Source: Gammaproteobacteria bacterium
GTDB lineage: Bacteria > Pseudomonadota > Gammaproteobacteria > Ga0077536
NCBI GenBank assembly: GCA_030639105.1
Contig: DAOWDI010000229.1
Coordinates: 1-10,719, forward strand
Length of the DNA stretch: 10,719 bases
Direction of reading: 5' to 3'
The notes under the pieces were generated by a model that searched no databases, was not told the DNA's origin, and saw only the letters and a program-made list of their open reading frames with translations. Both the position numbers and the translations under genes were made by a program. Shown in pieces: positions 1 through 6,971 of this stretch (its first letter is position 1; every line of letters begins with the position of its first letter).

Positions 1-330
1 CAGGCCTACGCACTTGGTCGCGCAGCGGTCGACATGGCGCTTGCGGGCAAGAATGCGGTGATGGCGACGATCGAAAGAGTCGCCGATGAACCCTATGAAT
101 GGCGGATCGGCGAGGCCCAGCTCAAGGACATTGCCAACGTGGAGAAGATGATGCCACGCGAATTCATCACCGCCGATGGGTATGCGATCACCGAACCCTG
201 CCGCCGTTATTTGAGCCCGCTGATCGCCGGGGAAGACTATCCGCCTTATCGCAACGGCCTACCCGATTACGTCCGTCTGCATAATGCGCCGGTCGCCAAA
301 AAGATCGGGACAAATTTTGAACTCAGTTAA
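1..330 (+). CDS. pfp: Pyrophosphate-dependent 6-phosphofructokinase, C-terminal part (5' end outside window)
   Basis: The reading frame is open from base 1 and ends at TAA 328-330, giving 109 residues of a C-terminus. The family phosphorylates fructose 6-phosphate with pyrophosphate instead of ATP and is reversible, acting in cytoplasmic glycolysis and gluconeogenesis. I recognise the family's C-terminal signature: an AYALGRAAVDMALAGKNAVM stretch, then IGEAQLKDIANVEKMMPREF, then CRRYLSPLIAGEDYPPYRNG and a final PDYVRLHNAPVAKK. The ATG at 34 is internal, because the homology starts at the first codon. The catalytic N-terminal half is not in the window. The gene converges on maf with 4 bases between stop codons and no room for a classic terminator in between. 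The family call is from remembered sequence resemblance; an ATP-dependent PFK would not show this ending. Confidence 0.9.
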   Translation, partial: QAYALGRAAVDMALAGKNAVMATIERVADEPYEWRIGEAQLKDIANVEKMMPREFITADGYAITEPCRRYLSPLIAGEDYPPYRNGLPDYVRLHNAPVAKKIGTNFELS

Positions 331-334
331 GCGT

Positions 335-964
335 TTATGGAGATTTACCGGTTGCGCGCGCGTTACTTGCGAGGATGTGGCCGATGCCGTATTTACCGAG
401 CAGCGACAGGGTTTCTCCAAGCGGCAGCCCCACGACATTCGAATAGCTTCCGCTGATGCGTTCGACGAAGGCGCCGCCGATCCCCTGTATCGCGTACGAC
501 CCCGCCTTATCCCGCGGTTCGCCGCTCCGCCAATAGGCATTGATTTCCTCATTCGTGATCGATCGGAATCTTACCCCCGTACATACGCTTATCACCTCAG
601 CTTTCCGGTGTATTATCGCGACTCCCGAATAGACCTCATGCCAACGACCGGAGAGACGCTTGAGCATCCGTCGTGCATCTTCGATACCGCTGGGCTTGCC
701 CAGGATCAGATCATCGATCACGACAGCCGTATCGGCCGCAAGGACGGGCGTCGATCGTCCACATCGAGAACTTACCGCTTCGGCTTTGGCAAGCGCCATA
801 CGCCGTACATATACCGACGGCTCTTCACCCGGCACAGCCGATTCATCGATTGCGGCCGGGACGATCCGGTGGGACACGCCGCAGACCTCCAGTATCTCGG
901 CACGGCGAGGCGAGGCGGATGCCAACAATAGCTCGCAATCGACGGATTGGGACTTAGCGCTCAT
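335..964 (-). CDS. maf: Maf family nucleotide pyrophosphatase (YhdE type, dTTP/UTP pyrophosphatase)
   Basis: 209 residues, close to the family's usual length of about 200. Maf proteins hydrolyse nucleoside triphosphates to the monophosphate and pyrophosphate; the YhdE branch acts on dTTP, UTP and modified pyrimidine nucleotides, and is thought to clean the nucleotide pool. Visible motifs are SASPRR (16-21), the ADT motif with the presumed catalytic Asp78, K90-P91, and DKAGSYAIQG (152-161), followed by GSYSNVVGLPLGET (172-185). These fit YhdE better than the YceF branch. The start is ATG at 964; conserved sequence begins near residue 11, so the first ten residues are a short extension. A weak GGTGAG sits only 2 bases before the ATG. 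The normal neighbour rlmH is 3 kb away because of an insert, and the region encoding residues 1-10 is repeated next to rlmH. Confidence 0.95.
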   Translation of the reverse strand: MSAKSQSVDCELLLASASPRRAEILEVCGVSHRIVPAAIDESAVPGEEPSVYVRRMALAKAEAVSSRCGRSTPVLAADTAVVIDDLILGKPSGIEDARRMLKRLSGRWHEVYSGVAIIHRKAEVISVCTGVRFRSITNEEINAYWRSGEPRDKAGSYAIQGIGGAFVERISGSYSNVVGLPLGETLSLLGKYGIGHILASNARATGKSP

Positions 965-975
965 TTCTCACCGGG
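935..975. repeat. 41-base direct repeat, copy A (start of intact maf)
   Basis: This copy covers the first ten codons of maf and the 11 bases before its ATG. It aligns without gaps to 3982-4022 in the same orientation, with 36 of 41 identical bases by hand count. The last 17 bases (959-975), which span the start codon and upstream GGTGAG, are identical in both copies. Sequence similarity stops after 975 on one side and fades before 935 on the other. Confidence 0.9.
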
Positions 976-1077
976 CATCTACGCATATTAGAAGACAAAG
1001 GCTATTTCCCCCAAACTCGATAGGTGCCAACATCACTGAAATGGCTCTTGATGGCCCCGTGGAATACCTTTTGAACC

Positions 1078-1099
1078 GTGGGATCTTGCCGGATCCCAC
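1078..1099. repeat. Small perfect inverted repeat (8-base arms)
   Basis: GTGGGATC (1078-1085) and GATCCCAC (1092-1099) are exact reverse complements separated by 6 bases. The hairpin has no T-run on either strand, so it does not look like an intrinsic terminator. It lies in the gene-free stretch between the hydrolase and maf. No function can be assigned. Confidence 0.5.
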
Positions 1100-1102
1100 T
1101 CT

Positions 1103-1140
1103 CGTGGCATAGGTTTTCTCCAGGAAGACCACGGTTTTTT
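1103..1140 (+). terminator. Possible intrinsic terminator on the plus strand
   Basis: CGTGG (1103-1107) can pair with CCACG (1129-1133), and inside it TTTTC (1114-1118) with GAAGA (1124-1128) around loop TCCAG, leaving a 6-base bulge on the 5' side. One G and then six T (1135-1140) follow directly. The shape fits a Rho-independent terminator for plus-strand transcription, but no plus-strand gene precedes it. It could stop antisense transcription running toward the hydrolase gene, or be chance. Confidence 0.3.
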
Positions 1141-1316
1141 GAATAGCAAGCAGATTGAGGCCTTGGTGCGATAAACGATGGTCGCGGTTTCTTGAATCAA
1201 CGAGGGTTTGTCGGTAATTGCTCCTGCATTGCTCTCAACTTCCGTTCCGGGCTTAGTTCTACCTCCCCCAAGGGGTCTCACCTCCTGCGTCCTGCAGTCG
1301 GATACAGGCGATGACT

Positions 1317-1354
1317 TTGACTATAGCTCCATACTTGGAGCAGGTTTCTATACT
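1317..1354 (+). promoter_or_regulatory. TTGACT next to a 6-4-6 dyad in an AT-rich patch; possible operator
   Basis: TTGACT (1317-1322) is followed by the dyad GCTCCA-TACT-TGGAGC (1326-1341) and by TATACT (1349-1354). A -35-like hexamer with a symmetrical dyad behind it recalls MerR-family promoters. However, the gap between TTGACT and TATACT is 26 bases, much longer than the 19-20 of that family, and no gene on the plus strand lies downstream. On the minus strand the dyad lies between the hydrolase stop and maf. The dyad is real in the sequence; a regulatory role is speculation. Confidence 0.25.
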
Positions 1355-1506
1355 GTTTAAGTTATCGTTTTCATGACTAACCGGGGAAGGCTACTGCATC
1401 TCCCATCGCCTTGAATACGGGTTCAGGCAGGACATCACGAGAGGCCAGTTTGCAGACATCAAGCCGCCAACCCCTCAGCAACGCAAGATTTCGTTCCGCA
1501 GCTGGT

Positions 1507-3666
1507 TTATCTCGCGAAGGCTCGCTCCCACATCTGGAGGTAGGCCTCGGCCCCGCGAGCCAGGTCGTCAACGATTTCCTGACCCGCCACGTGCCGCATG
1601 TCCTCGATCCAGTCGGGGAACAGACCATAGTGAGATGCACCGTCGAGATTGAAATTCCAGAGTCGGTTTCCCCACTGGCTCTGGTGGATCGTCACGCTGC
1701 CATCAAAACTCTCAAACGGATAGGTCACCGGGTTGTCGTGCAAGGCACCGGGGCGAGGGGCGGCCTGCACGCCAAGTCCGTTGGTGTCCGTACCATATCC
1801 GATTCCCCACAGGTAAGCGCCGGACTGGGTCGACCGCGCTTCTTGCCACTCACCGATGAACTCACTCGTAGTATTGGCATACGGCGCCACGATGCCGCCA
1901 AGGGCCTGGATGCGTGCGCGGCTCGTTCCGTCGCCCCAGCTGTGACTCGTGATCACACCAGAGTGGCCTCGTGCCTCCATGATTTCCAATGCCCGGTCAC
2001 GCCCCCGCACGCTGAGGTGGTCTGTTTCAACAATCATCCCCATATCGATCATTCGGTTAACGAGGTACTCCCCAAGGTCCGTCAACCCCCGACCGTTGCA
2101 GACCGGGGCCGGTGGATACGCAGGTAGATCCGAGGCCAACAGAGACGCGGTGAATTCCTGATGAAAGACGCTCAGGTCGGGGTCACTCTCCGCCAGATCC
2201 ACATACAGATCTGGGACACTCGGTGCCAAGCTGACGGGTGAGCGGTCGTGCTCACCCTCGGGACATGACTCGACCTCCCACCAGCGTCCGGTCATGTACT
2301 TGTTGCCGATGTTTACGAGGATCCCAGTGGTCCCTCCGTCCATAGCCGTACCGCCGAAGGCATTGTCGAACTTGTGGACGGGGAACATGGATCGTACGCC
2401 AAGATCCCATAACTCCTGGAGACCACTATCGATCTGCTCGTATGAGCAGATCTCGACGCCGTCTTGATAAAGGCAGTCGAACAGTTGCGACGTCTCGACG
2501 CCGATGATCACAGCTAGCTTGCCATCATTTATAACCGCCCGGGCCTCGGCGGGGCTCTTCACGATCCTGAAGAATCCATTGCCAGGCCCCTTGAACTGTG
2601 CATCGATGTAATCCTGAAGGTCATAGAGATCCTGTGCCTGCAACCTCAGGCTGTCCATGTCGTTACAAGAATTCTGCTTCAGCCAGTAGATCTCGCAGAG
2701 GGCCCGGTTCTCGACCAGGTCGACGACCAGGATGCGCAAACCGGCGCGCCAGGCACGCTCGACGCCTTTCCAGTACGTGCCCTCATGGGTCAGAGAGTTG
2801 TACCTGGGCCACCCGTCGAAGTCCGGCCACCCATTATTTGAATGCGATCCGGCTAGGCTTCCGTTAGAAAGGAGGTTCTCGGCGATGGCAAATGCGCCAT
2901 TGACACCATGGTCGGGACAGTCCTTCAGGGCCTCCATGACGCCGTACCGGCTCCACGGCCGTCCGCAGTGGAATCTTCCGCCCAGGAACTCGAAGGCGGT
3001 AAGGTGTACGTGAGCATCGATAAAGCCCTGCACTTCGGCGCCAGGGCCGGGACCGGGGAAAGGCGTACCTTCGACGTTGATCTCGATCTCAGGAAACGTG
3101 GAGCAGCCATCGGTCAGCTCGAAACTCCAGCGTGCGTTCGACCATTGATTCTGAGTGAGCCGACCGCCCCAGGTGACTGAGAGATTCAGTCCCGTGGAGA
3201 CGTTAGTCAGTCGAAGCGCAGCACCGCCATCCGTAAGGAGCCAGTCGGCCCTTGGGCCAGCCTGGCCGATTGGAGCGATGCGATTAAAAATCCCCGCGGC
3301 TGGCATTTTGGCGTCAGGTCCATAAAGCAGGTAGCTGCCAAGGCCGGTGGCCTGCATCCGCAACGGTGTCGCTCTGCGAACGAGGAACTTCATCGAGTAC
3401 CCGGAATTGTCCTGCACGAGGTACCTGTTCGACCAGTTGTCGTGCAGGGTCACGCACTCGCCAGCATACTTGTATATATCAGTCGGTGATACGGTCGCAA
3501 GTGCCGCCGAAGTACCCATCATGACGGCCCACGAAGCGACGAATGAAGAGACTAAGACGATCTCAATAGCCAGCGTGCGTCTCGCGAGCCGTCGCTTCGG
3601 ACGAGGGTCAGGTCGAACCTGCGGCGGCTGTGTTGATTTGCGTACTCGTTTGAGCCAAATTTGCAT
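1507..3666 (-). CDS. Secreted M19-type (membrane dipeptidase-like) metallohydrolase with extra N-terminal domain
   Basis: 719 residues, about twice a typical M19 dipeptidase. Residues 1-30 hold eleven Lys/Arg; 31-57 are hydrophobic and end ALA before Thr58, a plausible signal peptidase I site, so export is likely. Residues about 65-195 form a Trp- and Gly-rich, probably beta, domain that I cannot name with certainty (trefoil-like at best). The hydrolase part starts at GFIDAHVHL (214-222). Candidate metal ligands match the M19 layout: H219 and H221, E391 in GVETSQ, H550 in TDHLS, H575 in ITSHS, D627 in GTDTNG. The first motif is HxH, whereas renal dipeptidase has HxD. The C-terminus has DGASHYGLFPDWIEDMR (675-691). 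Ten cysteines after the signal suggest disulfides. Substrate unknown; dipeptides or other small amides are possible. AGAGGAGG lies upstream of ATG 3666. It sits alone in the insert between rlmH and maf. Confidence 0.85.
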   Translation of the reverse strand: MQIWLKRVRKSTQPPQVRPDPRPKRRLARRTLAIEIVLVSSFVASWAVMMGTSAALATVSPTDIYKYAGECVTLHDNWSNRYLVQDNSGYSMKFLVRRATPLRMQATGLGSYLLYGPDAKMPAAGIFNRIAPIGQAGPRADWLLTDGGAALRLTNVSTGLNLSVTWGGRLTQNQWSNARWSFELTDGCSTFPEIEINVEGTPFPGPGPGAEVQGFIDAHVHLTAFEFLGGRFHCGRPWSRYGVMEALKDCPDHGVNGAFAIAENLLSNGSLAGSHSNNGWPDFDGWPRYNSLTHEGTYWKGVERAWRAGLRILVVDLVENRALCEIYWLKQNSCNDMDSLRLQAQDLYDLQDYIDAQFKGPGNGFFRIVKSPAEARAVINDGKLAVIIGVETSQLFDCLYQDGVEICSYEQIDSGLQELWDLGVRSMFPVHKFDNAFGGTAMDGGTTGILVNIGNKYMTGRWWEVESCPEGEHDRSPVSLAPSVPDLYVDLAESDPDLSVFHQEFTASLLASDLPAYPPAPVCNGRGLTDLGEYLVNRMIDMGMIVETDHLSVRGRDRALEIMEARGHSGVITSHSWGDGTSRARIQALGGIVAPYANTTSEFIGEWQEARSTQSGAYLWGIGYGTDTNGLGVQAAPRPGALHDNPVTYPFESFDGSVTIHQSQWGNRLWNFNLDGASHYGLFPDWIEDMRHVAGQEIVDDLARGAEAYLQMWERAFAR

Positions 3667-3677
3667 TTTTGCGTGAG

Positions 3678-3685
3678 CCTCCTCT
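3678..3685 (-). promoter_or_regulatory. Strong Shine-Dalgarno for the hydrolase gene
   Basis: AGAGGAGG on the minus strand lies 11 bases before the ATG at 3666. It matches the 16S anti-SD much better than anything before the neighbouring housekeeping genes in this window. It supports 3666 as the start despite the long basic N-terminus. I found no convincing promoter hexamers between it and the maf stub. Confidence 0.65.
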
Positions 3686-3882
3686 TTAGACTAAGACTAC
3701 ACCCAGCAGACAAATATCACCAAACACTAATATTTCCAGTCTTTTGGGGAGGTCTCTTTGGGCTATCAATAAAACTAACCTGATGGGTGTTACCTAAATA
3801 TCTTATTTTGAGGAGTAGAGCAGGGTCACGAGCAAACCCTAATCGCAATACCCTTGCCATTATCACCCGCCAGTTGTCTTAT

Positions 3883-4011
3883 TTATTTACTCAGCACTCT
3901 ACGAAATCCGATCCAGTGATCGAGCGAATAGGCAAAACACAAGCCCTTACTCCTTTGCACTCGCGACCCCTTTGCACTCATGCAATTGACGGATCCAGAC
4001 TTAGTGCTCAT
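3883..4011 (-). pseudogene. maf 5' stub: 42-codon ORF starting with a duplicated maf beginning
   Basis: ATG at 4011 lies 20 bases after the rlmH stop codon, the place where maf would be expected. The first ten residues read MSTKSGSVNC, against MSAKSQSVDC in the intact maf. After that the maf similarity ends and unrelated codons run to TAA at 3883-3885, so none of the Maf motifs is present. The upstream GGTGAG and 2-base spacing are the same as at the intact gene. It may be translated as a short peptide behind rlmH, but it cannot be a Maf enzyme. I infer a remnant left when foreign DNA entered at the maf start. Confidence 0.7.
3952..3979. repeat. 11-base direct repeat inside the maf stub
   Basis: CCTTTGCACTC occurs at 3952-3962 and again at 3969-3979, a spacing of 17 bases. 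It lies at the edge of the insert, 2 bases from the 41-base repeat. On the minus strand the second copy reads as GAGTGCAAAGG just after an ATG. Its meaning is unknown; it could be slippage at the junction or chance. Confidence 0.5.
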
Positions 4012-4022
4012 TTCTCACCGGG
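3982..4022. repeat. 41-base direct repeat, copy B (next to rlmH)
   Basis: This is the partner of 935-975 in the same orientation, with 36 of 41 bases identical. Four of the five differences fall in the first 16 bases; the fifth is a silent third-position change in neither copy, since it turns Ala3 into Thr in the stub. It lies 9 bases from the rlmH stop codon. The two copies bracket the insert. Confidence 0.9.
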
Positions 4023-4031
4023 AGGGGACTC

Positions 4032-4493
4032 CTAGGCGCGATGATACGGATGGTTGTGCAACAGACTCCAGCCGCGATACAACTGCTCAACCAATAATAT
4101 GCGCGCAAGCTGGTGCGGCAAGGTTAGTCGCGACAGCGACCAGCGGCAATTAGCACTGGCCACAATTTGGGGTGCAAGCCCTTCAGCACCGCCGATGAAA
4201 CAAACGACATCATCATGCTCGGCGCGCCATCGATTGAGTTTGTCGGCCAACTCAATCGTCGACCAATGTTCGCCGCGTTCATCGAGTGCAACCGTAAATG
4301 CACGCTGCGGACACAAACGACGCAGGCGATCGGCCTCTTTTTCGATCTGGGCACTTTTTGATGCTTGCTTCACCGGCGCGATTTCCTTGACGACGATCTC
4401 TAGTTGACTTTGCAGCCGCCGCAAGTACTCATTCGTTGCTTGGGTCACCCAATCGCGGGGTCTTTTGCTAACACAGAGAATTTGGATCCGCAT
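4032..4493 (-). CDS. rlmH: 23S rRNA pseudouridine-1915 N3-methyltransferase RlmH
   Basis: 153 residues from ATG 4493; E. coli RlmH has 155. The enzyme uses S-adenosylmethionine to methylate N3 of pseudouridine 1915 in helix 69 of 23S rRNA, acting on assembled 70S ribosomes. It is a small SPOUT-fold protein working as a dimer. Visible signatures are FIGGAEGL (99-106), the knot segment SLSRLTLPHQLARILLVEQL (119-138) and the C-terminal HNHPYHRA (146-153). A GTG directly before the ATG (4494-4496) could be used instead; I prefer ATG because MRIQIL aligns with the known start. A stop codon lies about nine codons further upstream, so there is no longer version. rsfS ends 91 bases upstream, and that gap has no visible gene. 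rsfS-rlmH is a conserved pair. Confidence 0.96.
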   Translation of the reverse strand: MRIQILCVSKRPRDWVTQATNEYLRRLQSQLEIVVKEIAPVKQASKSAQIEKEADRLRRLCPQRAFTVALDERGEHWSTIELADKLNRWRAEHDDVVCFIGGAEGLAPQIVASANCRWSLSRLTLPHQLARILLVEQLYRGWSLLHNHPYHRA

Positions 4494-4584
4494 CACGCGC
4501 CGGCCGGCATCAACTTGTCAGCAAAGCGGCAGGCACCAGCCCGAGCGAAAGGCATGGCGGCACCGCAGGACAACGGGCACCACG

Positions 4585-4959
4585 TCAGGACTCAAGGGCT
4601 CTTTCAGCCTTGCCGGTCTCAGCCGGGCGGTGGTCCCATAGTTTTTCCAGTTGATAGAAGGCTCGCGTTTCCGGCTGCATGGTATGCACGATGACATCAC
4701 CGAAATCGATCAGCACCCATTCTCCCACAGTCTCACCTTCTATCCCGATAGGTCTGAGGTTTCTGTCGCGGGCGGCCTCCAGTACGCGATTGGTGAGCGC
4801 CTTCACCTGCCGTGAGGAACGGCCTGAAGCAACGACCATGTAATCGGTAATCGTTGTCAATTCGCGTACGTCGATGACGCAAATATTCTCGGCCTTGCCA
4901 TCATCCAGCGAGACAGTGACAAGGTCAACCAAGGTCTCCGGCGCCAGTTCAGCATTCAT
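4585..4959 (-). CDS. rsfS: Ribosomal silencing factor RsfS
   Basis: 124 residues. RsfS (YbeB) binds ribosomal protein uL14 on the large subunit and blocks joining with the small subunit, lowering translation in starvation or stationary phase. The hallmarks are DYMVVASGRSSRQV (39-52) and GEWVLIDFGDVIVH (79-92), followed by MQPETRAFYQLEKLW. About 16 residues after that are a family-variable tail. The ATG at 4959 is only 2 bases after the nadD stop, which suggests translational coupling. The length and neighbours nadD and rlmH fit the family. Confidence 0.96.
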   Translation of the reverse strand: MNAELAPETLVDLVTVSLDDGKAENICVIDVRELTTITDYMVVASGRSSRQVKALTNRVLEAARDRNLRPIGIEGETVGEWVLIDFGDVIVHTMQPETRAFYQLEKLWDHRPAETGKAERALES

Positions 4960-4961
4960 AA

Positions 4962-5621
4962 TCAGACAGAACTCTTATACAGTTGATATTGATCGATCAG
5001 TCGCTGCACGGGCGGCGGCACCAGATAACGGATGTCCCGGCCGCTGGCAACGCGTGCGCGGATGTCCGTCGACGATATAGGCAGTGGGGGGATGGGTTGA
5101 AAGTAGATCCGGCCATGAAGTTCGTGGCGCAGTATATCAGGGTCCGCGATAGCCACCGTGTCGACCAATTGTTGCAGGCGTGGATCCAGCTCCGCACCCG
5201 TGTCAGGCCGGGCAACGACCACCAGATGGCCATAAGTGAGCAATTCCCGCCATCGATGCCATTCACACAGGCCATAAAAAGCATCGGCACCCACCAGCAG
5301 GCATAGGGGGTGCCGTGCAAAGTCCGCGCGTAGCGATTCCAGCGTATCGAAAGTGAAGGAGATGCCACCGCGCTGAAGCTCGCGGTCGTCAGCGACGAGG
5401 AGGCTACCATCGATCGCGGCGCTCAGCATCTCGAATCGGCGGCCTCCGGAGGCGACCGGCGCCGCACGATGGTTGGGTTGATGCAACGGGACCATTCGCA
5501 CCATGGAAAGGTGCAATATTTCCGATGCCTCGATGGCCAGCCGGAGGTGGCCGATATGGACCGGGTCGAAGGTGCCGCCGAGGATGCCGATCGGCGGCCA
5601 ATCGGCAACACTATTGCTCAT
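4962..5621 (-). CDS. nadD: Nicotinate-nucleotide adenylyltransferase NadD
   Basis: 219 residues, near E. coli NadD (213). It transfers AMP from ATP to nicotinate mononucleotide, making deamido-NAD in NAD biosynthesis in the cytoplasm. The nucleotidyltransferase signature GGTFDPVHIGH is at 15-25 with the two histidines H22 and H25, and the C-terminal ISSTDIR is at 182-188, followed by YLVPPPVQRLIDQYQLY. The start is ATG 5621; no strong ribosome binding site precedes it. The gap to proA is 33 bases, and rsfS follows after 2 bases. Confidence 0.96.
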   Translation of the reverse strand: MSNSVADWPPIGILGGTFDPVHIGHLRLAIEASEILHLSMVRMVPLHQPNHRAAPVASGGRRFEMLSAAIDGSLLVADDRELQRGGISFTFDTLESLRADFARHPLCLLVGADAFYGLCEWHRWRELLTYGHLVVVARPDTGAELDPRLQQLVDTVAIADPDILRHELHGRIYFQPIPPLPISSTDIRARVASGRDIRYLVPPPVQRLIDQYQLYKSSV

Positions 5622-5654
5622 TCGTCTTAATGGGCGGTCCGGGCGTCAATCGGC

Positions 5655-6944
5655 TTAACCGCGCACATGTCCATCGCCAATGACAACCCACTTCTGCGAG
5701 GTCAGGCCAGTCAGGCCGACGGGCCCGCGGGCATGAATCTTATCAGTACTGATACCGACTTCCGCGCCCAAACCGTACTCGTAGCCGTCGGCGAATCGCG
5801 TTGATGCGTTCAACATGACGGAGCTCGAATCGACTTCGGCAAGAAAACGTCTGGCTGAGCCGAGGTCCTCGGTGACAATGCCGTCGGTGTGCTGCGATCC
5901 GTAACGGCGGATGTGTTCGATCGCCTGATCGAGGCCGTCGACCACGCGGATTGCCAGGATAGGTGCGAGGTATTCCTCATACCAATCGCTCTCGGTGGCG
6001 GCCACGATATCCGGATCCATCGCGCGTACCTCAGGGCAGCCGCGCAGCTCCACCCCGGCATCGCGATAGGCGCCGATCAATTTAGGTAACACCCGAGAGG
6101 CGATCGGCCTCGCGACCAAGAGCGTCTCCAAGGTGTTGCAGGTGCCATAACGCTGCGTCTTCGAGTTCAAAGCAATATCGAATGCTTTCGTGACGTCTGC
6201 CGACGTATCGATGAAAACGTGGCATACGCCGTCGAGATGCTTTATCGTCGGCATCCGTGCCTCGCGGCTGACACGCTCGATCAGCCCCTTGCCGCCGCGC
6301 GGTACAATGACATCGACCCACTTATGCGCTGCGAGCATCGCCCCCACCGCGGCGCGGTCAGTGGTGCCGATCACCTGCACCGCCGCGTCCGGCAATCCGG
6401 TCTTGAGAAGACCCTCGGCGATACAGACGGCGATGGCGGCATTGGAGTTGAGCGCTTCCGAACCACCCCGAAGTATCGCCGCATTTCCAGCCTTCAGACA
6501 CAATGCCGCCGCGTCCGCCGTCACATTCGGCCGTGATTCGTAAATGATACCGACAACGCCAATCGGTACGCGCATTTGTCCGACCTGGATGCCGGACGGC
6601 CGATAATGCATAGCGGTCGTTTCACCGACAGGGTCGGCCAGATCGGCGACCTGCTTTAGACCGTCAGCCATCGCTCCAACCCGCTTGGGGTTTAGGGTCA
6701 GGCGTTCGAGCAATGCGCTTTCGAGGTCGCTCGCTTGCGCAAGGTCCTCGGCGTTCGCCGCGAGGATCGCCGCCTCGGCATCTTCGATGTTGCCGGCTAT
6801 GACGGACAGTGCTTCGTTTTTAGATTGGGTCGACGCGCGCGCCATTTCCACGGCGGCGGCACGTGCAGCGCGGCCAATACCGTCGATATAGGCTTCGCTG
6901 TCGAATGCTTCGGTGCTGTCCAAATTATCTGCCGTTCTAGTCAT
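5655..6944 (-). CDS. proA: Gamma-glutamyl phosphate reductase ProA
   Basis: 429 residues, similar to E. coli ProA (417). It reduces gamma-glutamyl phosphate with NADPH to glutamate 5-semialdehyde, the second step of proline synthesis, in the cytoplasm. It belongs to the aldehyde dehydrogenase fold. Signatures are [18 protein letters not shown] (125-142), the catalytic cysteine C269 in [11 protein letters not shown], and [16 protein letters not shown] (404-419). The first 20 residues are a variable extension. The start is ATG 6944 without a strong ribosome binding site; holA stops 27 bases upstream. The proA-nadD order is also known from Pseudomonas; proB is not in the window. Confidence 0.97.
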   Translation of the reverse strand: MTRTADNLDSTEAFDSEAYIDGIGRAARAAAVEMARASTQSKNEALSVIAGNIEDAEAAILAANAEDLAQASDLESALLERLTLNPKRVGAMADGLKQVADLADPVGETTAMHYRPSGIQVGQMRVPIGVVGIIYESRPNVTADAAALCLKAGNAAILRGGSEALNSNAAIAVCIAEGLLKTGLPDAAVQVIGTTDRAAVGAMLAAHKWVDVIVPRGGKGLIERVSREARMPTIKHLDGVCHVFIDTSADVTKAFDIALNSKTQRYGTCNTLETLLVARPIASRVLPKLIGAYRDAGVELRGCPEVRAMDPDIVAATESDWYEEYLAPILAIRVVDGLDQAIEHIRRYGSQHTDGIVTEDLGSARRFLAEVDSSSVMLNASTRFADGYEYGLGAEVGISTDKIHARGPVGLTGLTSQKWVVIGDGHVRG

Positions 6945-6971
6945 GAGGCCAATTGAGGTCCGGATCCGTCC

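Larger units (their letters stand above)
976..3981. other. Putative acquired insert between rlmH and maf carrying an M19-type hydrolase gene
   Basis: The segment lies between the two 41-base repeats and separates maf from rlmH, genes that are neighbours in many gammaproteobacteria. It contains one large gene (1507-3666) and gene-free flanks that are clearly richer in A and T: 87 G or C in the 210 bases 3691-3900 (41%) and 21 in 60 at 1321-1380 (35%), against 36 in 60 for a sample inside proA (5941-6000). I see no transposase, integrase, terminal inverted repeats or short target duplication, so it is not called a known mobile element. The exact ends are ambiguous by the length of the repeat, because either copy could be the original. 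Confidence 0.6.

Noticed and set aside
284..931. Long plus-strand open frame of 215 codons
   Set aside because: It is antisense to maf, whose motifs are unmistakable.
1033..1281. Minus-strand open frame of 82 codons in the gene-free stretch
   Set aside because: It starts with GTG with a GGAG immediately adjacent, too close to act as a ribosome binding site. The product matches no family I know, and its composition is not protein-like. I also tried the other two frames for a transposase remnant without success.
1377..1640. Minus-strand open frame of 87 codons overlapping the hydrolase 3' end
   Set aside because: More than half lies inside the hydrolase in another frame, and there is no ribosome binding site. 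The part after the hydrolase stop resembles nothing I recognise.
1411..2127. Long plus-strand open frame of 238 codons
   Set aside because: It is antisense to the hydrolase gene, which has clear domain motifs; long antisense frames are common in GC-rich genes.
976..3981. Insertion sequence or transposon with terminal inverted repeats
   Set aside because: I compared both ends of the insert and found no inverted repeats, and no transposase or integrase motif in any frame. Only the direct 41-base duplication is supported.
3787..4035. Plus-strand open frame of 82 codons covering the maf stub
   Set aside because: It is antisense to the duplicated maf start, with no recognisable product.
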